From assembly GCA_029216955.1 (NCBI GenBank), contig JANAVB010003400.1, positions 17,749,451 through 17,813,450 of the forward strand: a stretch of DNA of 64,000 nt, written 5' to 3'. The notes under the pieces were generated by a model. The model was not told where the DNA came from, ran no database searches, and saw nothing but the letters and a program-made list of their open reading frames with translations. The stretch comes from Iris pallida (lineage: Eukaryota > Streptophyta > Magnoliopsida > Asparagales > Iridaceae). How positions within the stretch are numbered: the stretch's first letter is position 1; each line of letters starts with the position of its first letter. A program made the translations under genes and the position numbers. This document shows, piece after piece, positions 1-10,286 of the stretch.

Positions 1-241
1 TATTTCTATTTTCGGATTTTGCATGGTTTGAGCTACTTAAGTTGGATTTTTATGGGTTTTGATGTTTCCTTGTGGAAGAGGGTTCAATTCCACCCTGGTT
101 AGAACTTTGGAAATCTGGATTTGGAGTTCGGATGGCCAAGTTGTGAGGTTTTGAAGTTTTGGAGCCATTGGAGCTTCTTCTCAGCCATGGAGAAGAAGAC
201 CCAGACCCTGCGTGCGTGTTTTTACGCGTACGCAGCTCTCA

Positions 242-412
242 GTGTGCGTGACTTTTCACGTACACTGCTCCCTTGAGCGTGCGTGACTTTTCACGCACAC
301 TGCTCCCTTGAGCGTGCGTGACTTTTCATGCACACTGCTCCCTTGAGCGTGCGTGACTTTTCACATACCCTGCTCCCTTCAGCGTGCGTGACTTTTCACC
401 TATGCTGCTCTC
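242..412 (+). repeat. Tandem array in the A 5' LTR, 5 units of about 34-35 bp
   Basis: The core GCGTGCGTGACTTTTCAC occurs five times here, each followed by a short TGCTCCC-type spacer. The same array in the 3' LTR has ten units (7781-8121). The units are CpG-rich and imperfect, so this is a minisatellite inside an LTR, not a gene. Confidence 0.9.
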
Positions 413-845
413 GTACGCTGCTCCCCTGACCCCTTGCTTAACCCATTGGCTCTTGGAGTTTTGGTCTTATTTCTTTAAGCTTGACTCTTCTATAGTCCTG
501 TATATTGATATTTTATTAGATATTTTATGCCCATTTTATATCCTTACGCCTTTTGTCATGAACTTGATTTTTACTTAATATGTTTGGAATGACTATTGTA
601 CATGGCTTGGTATGGCAAGGAACTTGCATAACACGATAGTGACCCGTAGTGGTGCACTCCTGACATGACCAACCTGACATGATAGTGGCCCGTCGTGGCG
701 CACTCCTGACAAGTACCCTGACATGATTTATCTTGATGCTGTTGCGACGGCTAACTTAACTTGACCTGCCTTGACACCGTGGGTAGTTCTTTCTTGCTTG
801 CTTGTTAAATCCACTTGTCCTATCTTGCATCATGTCTAGGATGGG

Positions 846-870
846 ACTCCTGAGTACCACGGTCAGGAGT
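846..870 (+). other. Conserved LTR hairpin 1
   Basis: An 8-bp inverted repeat, ACTCCTGA / TCAGGAGT, encloses a 9-nt loop GTACCACGG. It recurs in every A, D, E, F and G LTR: 8557-8581, 34233-34257, 39035-39059, 43108-43132 (-), 44994-45018, 52215-52239 (-), 59987-60011 (-) and 63021-63045. Some copies carry wobble or paired changes that keep the stem. Its position downstream of the LTR promoter means it would be in the transcript. The function is unknown. Confidence 0.7.
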
Positions 871-1349
871 ACCTACTAAAATGGATTAAGGTTAATAACT
901 AGAATAACTCAGTAGTCATGAAGAGATGACACAGCTACAGGCAATCCCGTTACCTGGGCGCTCTTGGGATCTGTAGCCTGCCGTCGAGTAGGGCACATTT
1001 CCAGCACACCGTCGCGTGTTGCACCCTCTAAGTCACCTAAGGGTACATTTGTCCTCGGGCGATGTACCCACCTGAATTCAATCCTAATCTTTCGTCCTGG
1101 GTAACCTGGATGGTCTGCAGGGCTTGTGGCTGTGGAACAATCTCACTGCATCTTGTTAGTAATTAGGCCTGTGATAACCCTAGTTAGTTAAAGTAGTAAG
1201 CCGTAGTATCTGCTTGGTCGTGATTGATTGAATGAGGTATAACTAGTTTAGCCATGTCTTGATCCAGTACAAGATTGCTCCCTGTCTTGATTTATTGCAT
1301 TATTATCTTGTCGATAAATGGTGGAAAACCAAGTTCTGTTCAGATGAAG

Positions 1350-1390
1350 GGTTACAATCCCGGTCCTTGTTTGGTTTACGGGTTGTAACC
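1350..1390 (+). other. Conserved LTR hairpin 2
   Basis: An 11-bp inverted repeat (consensus GGTTACAACCC / GGGTTGTAACC) flanks a loop of about 19 nt containing GGTCCTTG. Copies lie at 9061-9101, about 34817-34856, 39622-39662, 45446-45486, 51695-51735 (-), 59466-59506 (-), 63476-63516, and three times in solo LTR F (42316-42356, 42447-42487, 42638-42678). Here one C-G pair has become T.G, which still pairs in RNA. A structured RNA element is inferred. Confidence 0.7.
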
Positions 1391-2099
1391 TGGTTATCGG
1401 AATAGTTCCATGGTTATCTCGTCGTATATCATCCTGACATGTTTTCGTACAATTCTAGTTTTAATATTAGATTTTCTTGTGCTAATTGCTGGCTTTTGTT
1501 CTTATTTCGTGGCCCCCTTGTGGCACTTGCTTTTTCTGGGGTTGACCCAGCTGGTTTTGTATGGCCAGATTTCGGAGCAGCTCCCGAGGATCTACCAAGC
1601 TTCCAGCCCAATGGTGGCGACTAGAAGGAACCCGGGCTACGAGTGGATTTTCTATTTTGTTTCGCTCACTCTATTGTAAATTTATTCTTTTGAGGCGTTT
1701 AGCCGACGAGCACCTGTTAGCTCGAAGCACTTTTACTTACTGTCTGCCTACGGGCTGTAAACATTATTGACAAATCCTAGGGTTGATCATGTATGACTAA
1801 ACTCTTGCTAGTCCTAATATTTTGTAACGACTAGCTTCATGATCAGCTGAATATGTAATATTTGGGACGCCTTATTATTGTATATTTAATGATCATACAT
1901 CTTGCGACTTTACTTACTTGTGGTGATTGAGACACTAGGCTTGTTCATGACCATAAGAGACTGTTGGCTTGTAGAAAACCCTCACATATCTAGACAGCCG
2001 TGACCGTATATCGAGATGGTTTCCGTTTCAATATATGTAGCTGGCTATGTCTGCCCCCGCTCTCCAGTATTCTGGTTCCGGGGCGTGACATGGTTTAAG

Positions 2100-2120
2100 T
2101 GGTGGCCCATGCAGGTCTTG
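2100..2120 (+). promoter_or_regulatory. Primer-binding site of A, tRNA-Ile type
   Basis: TGGTGGCCCATGCAGGTCT starts nine bases after the LTR end. From memory of plant tRNA-Ile(AAU), whose mature 3' end reads CCTGCATGGGCCACCA, this is complementary over about 19 nt. The usual plant primer site for initiator tRNA-Met (TGGTATCAGAGC) is absent. The same site follows the LTRs of D, E and G, and B carries a close variant. Confidence 0.75.
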
Positions 2121-2223
2121 TAAATCAAGATGTGTGGGAGTTTACCAGATAGATGTCTCAATCAGTACTCGTCCTTGATCTCTGTTCGTATCTTCTGAAT
2201 CCCTGGATTCTTGCCCTGATCCT

Positions 2224-3840
2224 GTGCTTATATCATTGATCTGTCCTGGTCCTTTCCTTATTGTTCCCTGTGTCGTCTTCTTCAGCGGCACTGTACCTGG
2301 TCCTACCGATCGACGAGGTGGAGCATTTCCCGTGGAACAGCAGCAACCCGGAGATCAAGCCCAGCATTCCGGGATAGCCTCCAGAGTTGTGCCTACTGGA
2401 GGAGAGTCACCAGTTCGGCCCGTCCATCCCGCAGAGTCAGATGATGGTACCTTAGTAGGCCTCATCAGAACCTTGATAGCTTCCCAGGATCGTCGAAGTG
2501 ACGCCCTGCACCAGACAGTTCAAGATGCTTTGACCCGAGGCGGACATCCAGGGAACCAGGCGGCGAACAGCTTCAAGCGATTGAACCCTCCTTTCTTCGA
2601 CGGCACCGAGGATGCGATTGTCACGGATGCATGGCTTCAGGATACCGAGGTGATTCTGGAAGCAGCTAGGACACCCGAGAATGAGAAGGTGGCGGTGGTA
2701 CGCCTGCAGTTGTTGGACTTGGCTCGCAGTTGGTGGACGGCGCAAGCCATGGGATTAGTGGCACCCATTGCTTGGGCAGTGTTTAGAGAGAGATTTCAGA
2801 CGAAGTATTTCGATGCTGTGGCTCGGTACGACCTGCAGACCAGATTTACCAACTTGAAGCAAGGAGGCAGAACAGTCGACAGTTATGCATCGGAGTTTTC
2901 TAGACTCAGTAGGTTTGCCCCCACCTTGGTGGCGACCGAGTTTGATAGGGCCCAGCGGTTCCAGCAGGGACTGCATTTGGAGATCTTGTTGGCGGTTGAG
3001 CAGTTCGAGCACCAGACGTTCGATGCAGTCTTGAGAGCAGCTAGGAGGCATGAGTACACCTCCCAGAGGATCGTGGATAGGACCGGAAGTAGGAAGCGGT
3101 CCCATAGTCAGATGCACCAATCATCAGCTCCAGCCCCGGCAGCTAGAAGTTTGACCATTGGGACTCCGAGGCGGGCGGCCTCAGTAACGTCGGTTCAGCA
3201 TTCGACCCCGACGTACCCGCAGCAGCAGAAGCAGAAGCAGACTTCCGCGATGGGATGTTCTCATTGCGGGAAGCCAGGGCATGTGGTGGCAGACTGCCGC
3301 AGGGCGCAAGGATTGTGCCTGGCTTGTGGAGCAGCAGATCATAGGGTTGGGGCTTGCCCGAATAGGGGTGGTTCATCTGGATCCAACCCTTCTAGCTCTT
3401 CGGTGAGAGGACCGGCCCCAGCACCAGTTCAGCAGCAGCAGTATCAGTCTTCGAGGCCCTTGCCGCCTCAGTCTCAGGCATTCCAGCAACAACACCCCCA
3501 GCAGTATACACAAGCCCAAGCTCAGACCCAGAATAGGCAGAGAGGTTTCCAGCAGAGGGGACCAGCAGCCAGAGGACAAGGTCAGGCCATGATGATGGCT
3601 ATGGAAGAAGAAGTTGCACCAGGTGAGGTTGTGGCAGGTACTATTCTCGTCAACTCCTCTCCAGCGTCTGTATTATTTGATTCTGGTGCATCGCATTCAT
3701 TTATGTCTGCACGATTCGCGACACGGATAGGATTGGAGCCCGAGTCATTATCGGTGAGGCTCAATATACTTACTGGTAATGGTCTTGTGGGAGTAGATCA
3801 AGTGTTTTCCTCGTGTCGGATCGTAGTTAGCGGTAGGTAG
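2224..3840 (+). CDS. Element A gag and N-terminal protease, ended by a premature stop
   Basis: The frame encodes the Gag capsid protein and the start of the aspartic protease, which form the particle and cut the polyprotein. Numbering from the open frame at 2224, the retrotransposon Gag domain spans about residues 125-280, a basic Gln/Pro-rich region follows, and two CCHC zinc knuckles begin at about C345 ([14 protein letters not shown]) and C365. The protease active site DSGAS is at 486-490. The first codon of this frame, at 2224, is GTG, and the first in-frame AUG is only near residue 178, so the real start is unclear. The frame ends in TAG at 3838-3840 where related copies have a GAG codon, cutting the protease before its second half. 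Confidence 0.9.
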   Translation: MLISLICPGPFLIVPCVVFFSGTVPGPTDRRGGAFPVEQQQPGDQAQHSGIASRVVPTGGESPVRPVHPAESDDGTLVGLIRTLIASQDRRSDALHQTVQDALTRGGHPGNQAANSFKRLNPPFFDGTEDAIVTDAWLQDTEVILEAARTPENEKVAVVRLQLLDLARSWWTAQAMGLVAPIAWAVFRERFQTKYFDAVARYDLQTRFTNLKQGGRTVDSYASEFSRLSRFAPTLVATEFDRAQRFQQGLHLEILLAVEQFEHQTFDAVLRAARRHEYTSQRIVDRTGSRKRSHSQMHQSSAPAPAARSLTIGTPRRAASVTSVQHSTPTYPQQQKQKQTSAMGCSHCGKPGHVVADCRRAQGLCLACGAADHRVGACPNRGGSSGSNPSSSSVRGPAPAPVQQQQYQSSRPLPPQSQAFQQQHPQQYTQAQAQTQNRQRGFQQRGPAARGQGQAMMMAMEEEVAPGEVVAGTILVNSSPASVLFDSGASHSFMSARFATRIGLEPESLSVRLNILTGNGLVGVDQVFSSCRIVVSGR

Positions 3841-3867
3841 TTCCCCGCTAGATTCATAGAGTTTCCT

Positions 3868-6360
3868 ATGGCAGACTATGATGTAGTCCTAGGCATGGAT
3901 TGGTTGAGGAACCAGTATGCTAGGATAGACTGCCATATTGGCAGAGTTGTCTTTAGTATCCCCGGCGAGCCAGAGTTTTCGTTTTCCAGAGGCGCAGTGG
4001 AGCCATCTTCCCCAGCATTGCGGATGGCAGTAGCAGCAGTGCAGTTACCCCGGATAGTTGAAGAGTTTCCAGATGTCTTTCCAGAGGAGCTTCCAGGAAT
4101 GCCGCCAGAGCGGGAGATTGAGTTCACTATAGACTTGATTCCCGGGACAGCACCAGTGTCAGAGCGAGTCTACAGGATGGCACCTTCAGAATTGGAGATT
4201 TTGTACAAGATGATTGAAGAACTGAGGACCAAGGGATTCATCCGTGCAAGTGGATCGCCTTGGGGAGCCCCGATGCTTCTTGTGAAAAAGAAGGATGGTA
4301 CGTCCAGGCTATGTGTTGATTATCGTACCTTGAATTCGGTGACAATCAAGAACAGATACCCTCTTCCGAGGATAGATGACTTGTTTGATCAGCTCAGAGG
4401 GGCTTCAGTGTTCTCGAAGATCGACTTGCGGTCGGAATACCACCAGATCAGAGTCAGAGAGCAGGACATCCCGAAGACAGCATTCAGATCGAGGTATGGA
4501 CATTGGGAGTTCCTTGTTATGCCCTTTGGAGCGACCAATGCGCCGGCAGTATTCATGGACCTCATGAATCGCATTTTTATGCCTTACTTGGACCAATTTG
4601 TGATCGTGTTCCTAGATGATATCCTGGTCTACAGCAAGAGTGAAGCAGAGCATGAGCAGCATCTCATAGTCGTCCTACAGACGCTTCGGGAGCATCAGTT
4701 GTACGCCAAGTTCAGTAAATGCGAGTTCTGGCTCGATCGCATTTCGTACTTGGGTCACATCATTACCCGAGGAGGAGTGGAAGTGGATCCCCAGAAGATT
4801 GTGGCTATCGAGTCATGGCCGGTACCCAGCTCAATGGCAGAGGTTCGCAGCTTCCTTGGATTGGCCGGCTACTACCGGCGGTTCGTTTCAGATTTCGCAA
4901 GGATTTCAGCGCCGATGACCCAGTTGACCCGCAAGGATGTGCCGTTTGTTTGGACAGCAGAGTGTCAGGAATCATTTGAGAAGTTGAAGCGAGGTTTGAT
5001 AACGGCTCCCATTCTCACCCTTCCAGATGGGACCGGAGGATTCACAGTTTATTGCGACGCTTCAGGCAGAGGATTGGGGTGTGTCTTGATGCAACATGGG
5101 AAGGTAATATCTTATGCGTCACGTCAACTACGTGATCATGAGAAGAATTACCCGACCCACGACTTGGAATTGGCGGCGGTAGTGTTTGCTTTGAAGTTGT
5201 GGAGACACTACTTGTATGGAGATAGAGTGGAGATCTTTACTGATCATAAGAGCCTGAAGTATGTTTTCACCCAGAAGGACCTTAATATGCGACAGAGAAG
5301 ATGGCTCGAGCTATTGGTGGATTATGATGTGGATTTGCAGTATCATCCCGGGAAGGCCAACGTTGTAGCAGATACATTGAGCAGGAGAGCCGGAGTTTAT
5401 TTCCTGACGGCGCAACCAGAACTATTGGCAGATCTTCAGAAGATGGGAATTGAAGTGGTTCTTCCTACCAGTGTGGCATTGATGGCCAGTCTACAGGTTC
5501 AGTCCAGCATAGTTGAGAGGATCCGGATGGCGCAGTCAGCAGATTCCAAGCTTCAGCAACTCAGAGCAGAGTGTGAAGCAGGAAGAAGGCCAGAGTTATG
5601 TATCCATGAAGACGGTACCCTTCGGCACGGCACTCGTCTTTGTGTACCTAGTGGAGATATCAGACAGGAAGTCATGGCAGAAGCCCACAGTTCACAGTAT
5701 TCTATTCATCCGGGTGGTACGAAGATGTACCGTGATATTCGTCAGCATTTCTGGTGGAATGGCATGAAGAGGGAGATAGCCCGGTTTGTCTCTCGGTGTT
5801 TGGTTTGCCAACAGGTTAAAGCTGAACATCAGAGGCCCGCTGGACTTCTTCAACCCTTACCGATCCCAGAATGGAAATGGAAACATATAACCATTGATTT
5901 CGTGACCGGATTGCCCAGATCTCCGGCCGAAAGAGATGCTATTTGGGTAATTGTGGACAGGCTTACCAAGGTGGCACACTTTCTCCCATTCAGAGTTGGA
6001 CAGTCGACGGCGCAGCTAGCAGAGATGTACCTCAGGCAGATCGTCAGGCTTCACGGTGTGCCAGTCAGCATCACCTCAGACAGGGATTCAAGATTCACAT
6101 CACACTTTTGGCACAGCTTGCAGAAGAGTTTGGGAACTCGCCTTCAATTCAGCTCAGCTTATCACCCGCAGACGGATGGACAATCAGAGCGCACAATCCA
6201 GACTCTTGAAGATATGTTGAGATCCTGTACCCTTGACTTCGGTGGTTCATGGGAGAATCATCTGCACCTGGTGGAATTCTCGTACACAACAGTTATCAGG
6301 CCAGTATCCAGATGGCACCATTCGAGGCTCTTTATGGCAGGAAGTGCAGATCCCCGCTAG
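3868..6360 (+). CDS. Element A pol: protease end, reverse transcriptase, RNase H, integrase core
   Basis: This is the same reading frame as gag, resumed after the TAG. It starts with the C-terminal protease segment ([13 protein letters not shown]). RT follows with the catalytic FLDD at about residues 248-251. RNase H has YCDASGRG with its Asp near 397 and TDHKSLKY further on. Integrase has an HH-CC zinc region (HPGGTKMY to CLVCQQ) and the catalytic triad near D677, D738 and E774, with 35 residues between the last two. The first ATG of this stretch is an internal methionine, not a true start. Past about 6290 a one-base deletion shifts the frame, so roughly the last 20 residues are spurious. 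RT and integrase catalytic residues are intact, but neither can be made from one unbroken polyprotein. Confidence 0.92.
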   Translation: MADYDVVLGMDWLRNQYARIDCHIGRVVFSIPGEPEFSFSRGAVEPSSPALRMAVAAVQLPRIVEEFPDVFPEELPGMPPEREIEFTIDLIPGTAPVSERVYRMAPSELEILYKMIEELRTKGFIRASGSPWGAPMLLVKKKDGTSRLCVDYRTLNSVTIKNRYPLPRIDDLFDQLRGASVFSKIDLRSEYHQIRVREQDIPKTAFRSRYGHWEFLVMPFGATNAPAVFMDLMNRIFMPYLDQFVIVFLDDILVYSKSEAEHEQHLIVVLQTLREHQLYAKFSKCEFWLDRISYLGHIITRGGVEVDPQKIVAIESWPVPSSMAEVRSFLGLAGYYRRFVSDFARISAPMTQLTRKDVPFVWTAECQESFEKLKRGLITAPILTLPDGTGGFTVYCDASGRGLGCVLMQHGKVISYASRQLRDHEKNYPTHDLELAAVVFALKLWRHYLYGDRVEIFTDHKSLKYVFTQKDLNMRQRRWLELLVDYDVDLQYHPGKANVVADTLSRRAGVYFLTAQPELLADLQKMGIEVVLPTSVALMASLQVQSSIVERIRMAQSADSKLQQLRAECEAGRRPELCIHEDGTLRHGTRLCVPSGDIRQEVMAEAHSSQYSIHPGGTKMYRDIRQHFWWNGMKREIARFVSRCLVCQQVKAEHQRPAGLLQPLPIPEWKWKHITIDFVTGLPRSPAERDAIWVIVDRLTKVAHFLPFRVGQSTAQLAEMYLRQIVRLHGVPVSITSDRDSRFTSHFWHSLQKSLGTRLQFSSAYHPQTDGQSERTIQTLEDMLRSCTLDFGGSWENHLHLVEFSYTTVIRPVSRWHHSRLFMAGSADPR

Positions 6361-6935
6361 CATGGGACGATGTCGGAGAGAGGCAGATGCTCGGACCCGA
6401 GTTGATTTCCCAGACGGTTGAAGTAGTCAGGAAGGTCAGAGATCACCTCCGAGTTGTCCAGGACCGCCAGCGCCATTGGGCCGATGCTCATCGGCGTCCC
6501 TTAGAATTTGCTGTCGGCGACCATGTATTCCTTAGGATCTCGCCTAACCGCGGCGTCATTCGCTTTGGCATGCGGAGAAAGCTTAGTCCTAGGTATATAG
6601 GGCCGTTCGATATTCTAGAGCTAGTAGGAGATGTATCCTATCGTCTCGCTCTTCCGCCGTCGCTAAGTGAGGTACATGATGTATTCCATGTGTCCCAATT
6701 ACGACGGTATATTCCGGACCCGAGCCACATCCTAGACCATTCGGAATTGGTTGTTGGTACCAACCTTTCGTATGAGGAGAGGCCCGTGTCTATTTTGGAC
6801 CGGAGGGAAAAGATACTCAAGAACAAGACTATTAAATTAGTCCGTGTTGCTTGGGGTCATCACTCTCTGGGTGAGTCAACGTGGGAGCGTGAGGACGACA
6901 TCCGATCGCGATATCCCTACCTGTTTGACTCGTGA
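6290..6935 (+). CDS. Element A integrase C-terminus and chromodomain, after the frameshift
   Basis: This continues integrase in the next frame. It has the conserved [13 protein letters not shown] segment, the GPF-type region ([21 protein letters not shown]) and a C-terminal chromodomain-like module at about 6770-6930 ([11 protein letters not shown], then [10 protein letters not shown]). In chromoviruses this module is thought to direct integration to heterochromatin. The open frame reaches back to 6249, but homology starts at about 6290. The shift comes from loss of one base in an AAC-AAC repeat, judged against the D and G copies. The stop TGA at 6933-6935 matches the end in D and G. Confidence 0.88.
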
Positions 6936-7067
6936 GGTATAATGTCTTTCTTATGCCTTACATTTTTCCTTCCTTGCTTGCATTGTATGATTGTATGATT
7001 GGACTGCTTAGTGTAGCTTGCATGTGCTTAGTGTAGCTTGTCGTGGCAATCTCTAACTCCTTGATTA

Positions 7068-7104
7068 AATTCCGAGGACGGAATTCTTTTAAGGTGGGTA
7101 GAGT
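7068..7104 (+). promoter_or_regulatory. Element A pre-PPT hairpin and polypurine tract
   Basis: AATTCCG (7068-7074) and CGGAATT (7079-7085) pair around an AGGA loop. The purine tract AAGGTGGGTAGAGT (7091-7104) follows and abuts the 3' LTR. This is the usual place for the plus-strand primer of reverse transcription. Element B has the same hairpin with a paired base change. The 6936-7067 stretch holds only a short duplicated CTTAGTGTAGCTTG sequence. Confidence 0.75.
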
Positions 7105-7320
7105 TGTCATCCTCATTTCCCGTATTTTCCGTATTTCGTATTTATACTCGTATCTGGATTTTTGGCATGTATTTTTATTTTTCTCAAACTTGTGGGATTT
7201 GGGTATTTCTCGTATTTTGGGTTTTGGCATGGCTCGATTTTATTTGGATTGGTTCGGTTTTATGTGAGTTGGATCACCTTAACCTATGCTACCCCTCAAC
7301 CCACCACAACTCACCCTCTT

Positions 7321-7326
7321 TATAAC
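7321..7326 (+). promoter_or_regulatory. Probable LTR TATA box, element A
   Basis: TATAAC lies in a pyrimidine-rich context about 216 bases into the LTR, with a CTCTCTCTC run about 20 bases downstream. D has TATAAG in the equivalent place (61747-61752). Confidence 0.5.
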
Positions 7327-7780
7327 CCCCACCTACCACTCTCTCTCTCATAACTTCCACCATTAATTTTCCTTCTTCTTCTTCTCCTTCCTCCACAACT
7401 CTCCTAACCCTAGGCAAGTGCATCTTGCCACTACATGAGAACCCTCTTTTCCTTGTCCATTTGCTAGATTAGGACATGGTGATCAACATTAGAACTTGGT
7501 GTTTTGTGATTTGAAGTCTCCTTTGCTCTAGATCTAAGTTATTTCTATTTTCGGATTTTGCATGGTTTGAGCTACTTAAGTTGGATTTTTATGGGTTTTG
7601 ATGTTTCCTTGTGGAAGAGAGTTCAATTCCACCCTGGTTAGAACTTTGGAAATCTGGATTTGGAGTTCGGATGGCCAAGTTGTGAGGTTTTGAAGTTTTG
7701 GAGCCATTGGAGCTTCTTCTCAGCCATGGAGAAGAAGACCCAGACCCTGCGTGCGTGTTTTTACGCGTACGCAGCTCTCA

Positions 7781-8121
7781 GTGTGCGTGACTTTTCACGT
7801 ACACTGCTCCCTTGAGCGTGCGTGACTTTTCACGCACACTGCTCCCTTGAGCGTGCGTGACTTTTCACGCACACTGCTCCCTTGAGCGTGCGTGACTTTT
7901 CACCTACGCTGCTCCCTGTAGCGTGCGTGACTTTTCACCTATGCTGCTCTCTCAGCGTGCGTGACTTTTCACCTACGCTGCTCCCTGTAGCGTGCGTGAC
8001 TTTTCACCTATGCTGCTCTCTCAGCGTGCGTGACTTTTCACCTACGCTGCTCCCTGTAGCGTGCGTGACTTTTCACCTACGCTGCTCTCTCAGCGTGCGT
8101 GACTTTTCACCTATGCTGCTC
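7781..8121 (+). repeat. Tandem array in the A 3' LTR, 10 units of about 34-35 bp
   Basis: Ten copies of the GTGCGTGACTTTTCAC unit are present. The last seven alternate between CTACGCTGCTCCCTGTA and CTATGCTGCTCTCTCA endings, pointing to amplification of a two-unit (about 69-bp) block. The 5' LTR has five units. An open frame through the array (7882-8289) is a by-product of the repeat. Confidence 0.92.
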
Positions 8122-9801
8122 TCGTACGCTGCTCCCCTGACCCCTTGCTTAACCCATTGGCTCTTGGAGTTTTGGTCTTATTTCTTTAAGCTTGACTCTT
8201 CTATAGTCCTGTATATTGATATTTTATTAGATATTTTATGCCCATTTTATATCCTTACGCCTTTTGTCATGAACTTGATTTTTACTTAATATGTTTGGAA
8301 TGACTATTGTACATGGCTTGGTATGGCAAGGAACTTGCATAACACGATAGTGACCCGTAGTGGTGCACTCCTGACATGACCAACCTGACATGATAGTGGC
8401 CCGTCGTGGCGCACTCCTGACAAGTACCCTGACATGATTTATCTTGATGCTGTTGCGACGGCTAACTTAACTTGACCTGCCTTGACACCGTGGGTAGTTC
8501 TTTCTTGCTTGCTTGTTAAATCCACTTGTCCTATCTTGCATCATGTCTAGGATGGGACTCCTGAGTACCACGGTCAGGAGTACCTACTAAAATGGATTAA
8601 GGTTAATAACTAGAATAACTCAGTAGTCATGAAGAGATGACACAGCTACAGGCAATCCCGTTACCTGGGCGCTCTTGGGATCTGTAGCCTGCCGTCGAGT
8701 AGGACACATTTCCAGCACACCGTCGCGTGTTGCACCCTCTAAGTCACCTAAGGGTACATTTGTCCTCGGGCGATGTACCCACCTGAATTCAACCCTAATC
8801 TTTCGTCCTGGGTAACCTGGATGGTCTGCAGGGCTTGTGACTGTGGAACAATCTCACTGCATCTTGTTAGTAATTAGGCCTGTGATAACCCTAGTTAGTT
8901 AAAGTAGTAAGCCGTAGTATCTGCTTGGCCGTGATTGATTAAATGAGGTATAACTAGTTTAGCCATGTCTTGATCCAGTACAAGATTGCTCCCTGTTTTG
9001 ATTTATTGCATTATTATCTTGTCGATAAATGGTGGGAAACCAAATTCTGTTCAGATGAAGGGTTACAACCCCAGTCCTTGTTTGGTTTACGGGTTGTAAC
9101 CTGGTTATCGGAATAGTTTCATGGTTATCTCGTCGTATATCATCCTGACATGTTTTCGTACAATTCTAGTTTTAATATTAGATTTTCTTGTGCTAATTGC
9201 TGGCTTTTGTTCTTATTTCGTGGCCCCCTTGTGGCACTTGCTCTTTCTGGGGTTGACCCAGCTGGTTTTGTATGGCCAGATTTCGGAGCAGCTCCCGAGG
9301 ATCTACCAAGCTTCCAGCCCAATGGTGGCGACTAGAAGGAACCCGGACTACGAGTGGGTTTTCTATTTTGTTTCGCTCACTCTATTGTAAATTTATTCTT
9401 TTGAGGCGTTTAGCCGACGCGCACATGTTAGCTCGAAGCACTTTTACTTACTGTCTGCCTACGGGCTGTAAACATTATTGACAAATCCTAGGGTTGATCA
9501 TGTATGACTAAACTCTTGCTAGTCCTAACATTTTGTAACGACTAGCTTCATGATCAGCTGAATATGTAATATTTGGGACGCCTTATTATTGTATATTTAA
9601 TGATCATACATCTTGCGACTTTACTTACTTGTGGTGATTGAGACACTAGGCTTGTTCATGACCATAAGAGATTGTTGGCTTGTAGAAAACCCTCACATAT
9701 CTAGACAGCCGTGACCGTATATCGAGGTGGTTTCCGTTTCAATATACGTAGCTGGCTATGTCTGCCCCCGCTCTCCAGTATTCTGGTTCCGGGGCGTGAC
9801 A

Positions 9802-10263
9802 ATTTCTAGCCCAACCGAAGATCCCCACCCTTGAGGAGGCTATCTCGACCATGATCCAGGAGGAGACTCGCATCAAGCTGCAGGCGGGGACGGATGGTCC
9901 TCCTGAAGTAAAGTTAGCACTGGCAGCTACCAGTTCGAGCGACACAGGGCCTAAGGGAGAGCCCTGGCTGCACAACCGACAGTGTTACAACTGCGGGGAG
10001 ATGGGCATCATCGGTATGCTTGTACCAAACCACCTAAGGAGGAAGATCCAGGTGGTGGACGTGGACAGTTCGGTGGACTGGATATTTTGGAGGACGTGGA
10101 TGTGGTCGTGGGGGTCGACGGGGTGGTCGAGGAGGTTATCGAGCGAATATGCTGGTAGTAGAAGGGGATGAGAGAGTTAGTGGTACCTTTACTGAGGAGG
10201 ATCAAGCACTGATGAGCATGCTGGAGGCACTCAGGAGGAAGGAGAGAGCGTCAAACGATTAAG
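9802..10263 (+). pseudogene. Copia (Ivana-like) gag fragment
   Basis: Directly after the end of element A, the reading IPTLEEAISTMIQEETR is typical of a Copia Gag. It is followed by a zinc knuckle (CYNCGEMG, then a frame break) and a Gly/Arg-rich tail. The N-terminal part is missing, which fits element A having inserted inside this gag; the rest would lie left of the window. Several frame changes and a stop near 10261 show it is dead. Confidence 0.7.
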
Positions 10264-10286
10264 ACAGGAGGACTGGAACCGATGAG

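Larger units (their letters stand above)
1..2090 (+). repeat. 5' LTR of element A (partial)
   Basis: This matches the 3' LTR at 7540-9801 with few substitutions but is 172 bases shorter. The shortfall is explained by five fewer units in the internal tandem array. It ends GGGGCGTGACA at 2090, directly before the primer-binding region. It contains a two-copy direct repeat at 635-711 (a GTGACCCGT.GTGG core), the hairpins at 846-870 and 1350-1390, and a CCAG/CTGG mini-palindrome about 20 bases from its end. No coding function is assigned. Confidence 0.9.
1..9801 (+). mobile_element. Element A: Ty3/gypsy chromovirus (Tekay/Del-like), left end outside the window
   Basis: Seen: the sequence from 1 to 2090 recurs at 7540-9801, so these are the two LTRs of one element, with gag-pol between them. 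The right LTR begins TGTCA after a purine tract and ends TGACA at 9801. The 5' LTR lacks its first 435 bases because the window starts inside it. Gene order is gag, protease, RT, RNase H, integrase, chromodomain. Family knowledge: that order, a C-terminal chromodomain and LTRs near 2.7 kb fit the Tekay/Del clade of chromoviruses. The right flank 9802-9806 reads ATTTC, but the matching left target duplication is outside the window. The coding part is broken twice, so this copy is probably not autonomous. Confidence 0.9.
7105..9801 (+). repeat. 3' LTR of element A (2697 bp)
   Basis: It starts TGTCA and ends TGACA, a 5-bp terminal inversion. It is a near copy of the 5' LTR apart from the expanded tandem array. 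U3 is about 220-250 bp, with a TATA box at 7321 and a CT-rich stretch just after it. The shared LTR modules follow in order: tandem array (7781-8121), direct-repeat doublet (about 8346-8422), hairpin 1 (8557-8581), hairpin 2 (9061-9101) and the terminal CCGCTCTCCAG motif. Confidence 0.93.

Noticed and set aside
1410..1679. An 89-codon open frame in both A LTRs (also 9121-9390), hydrophobic product
   Set aside because: The same LTR segment in D, E and G has in-frame stops, so the frame is not conserved. The sequence is conserved as LTR DNA, not as protein.
2100..2120. A tRNA gene fragment
   Set aside because: Only the 3' 19 or so bases are present, always just after an LTR and on the complementary strand, which is what a primer-binding site looks like.
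7882..8289. A 135-codon frame with a repeated peptide in the A 3' LTR
   Set aside because: It is the translation of the minisatellite. The 5' LTR with fewer units gives only 64 codons.
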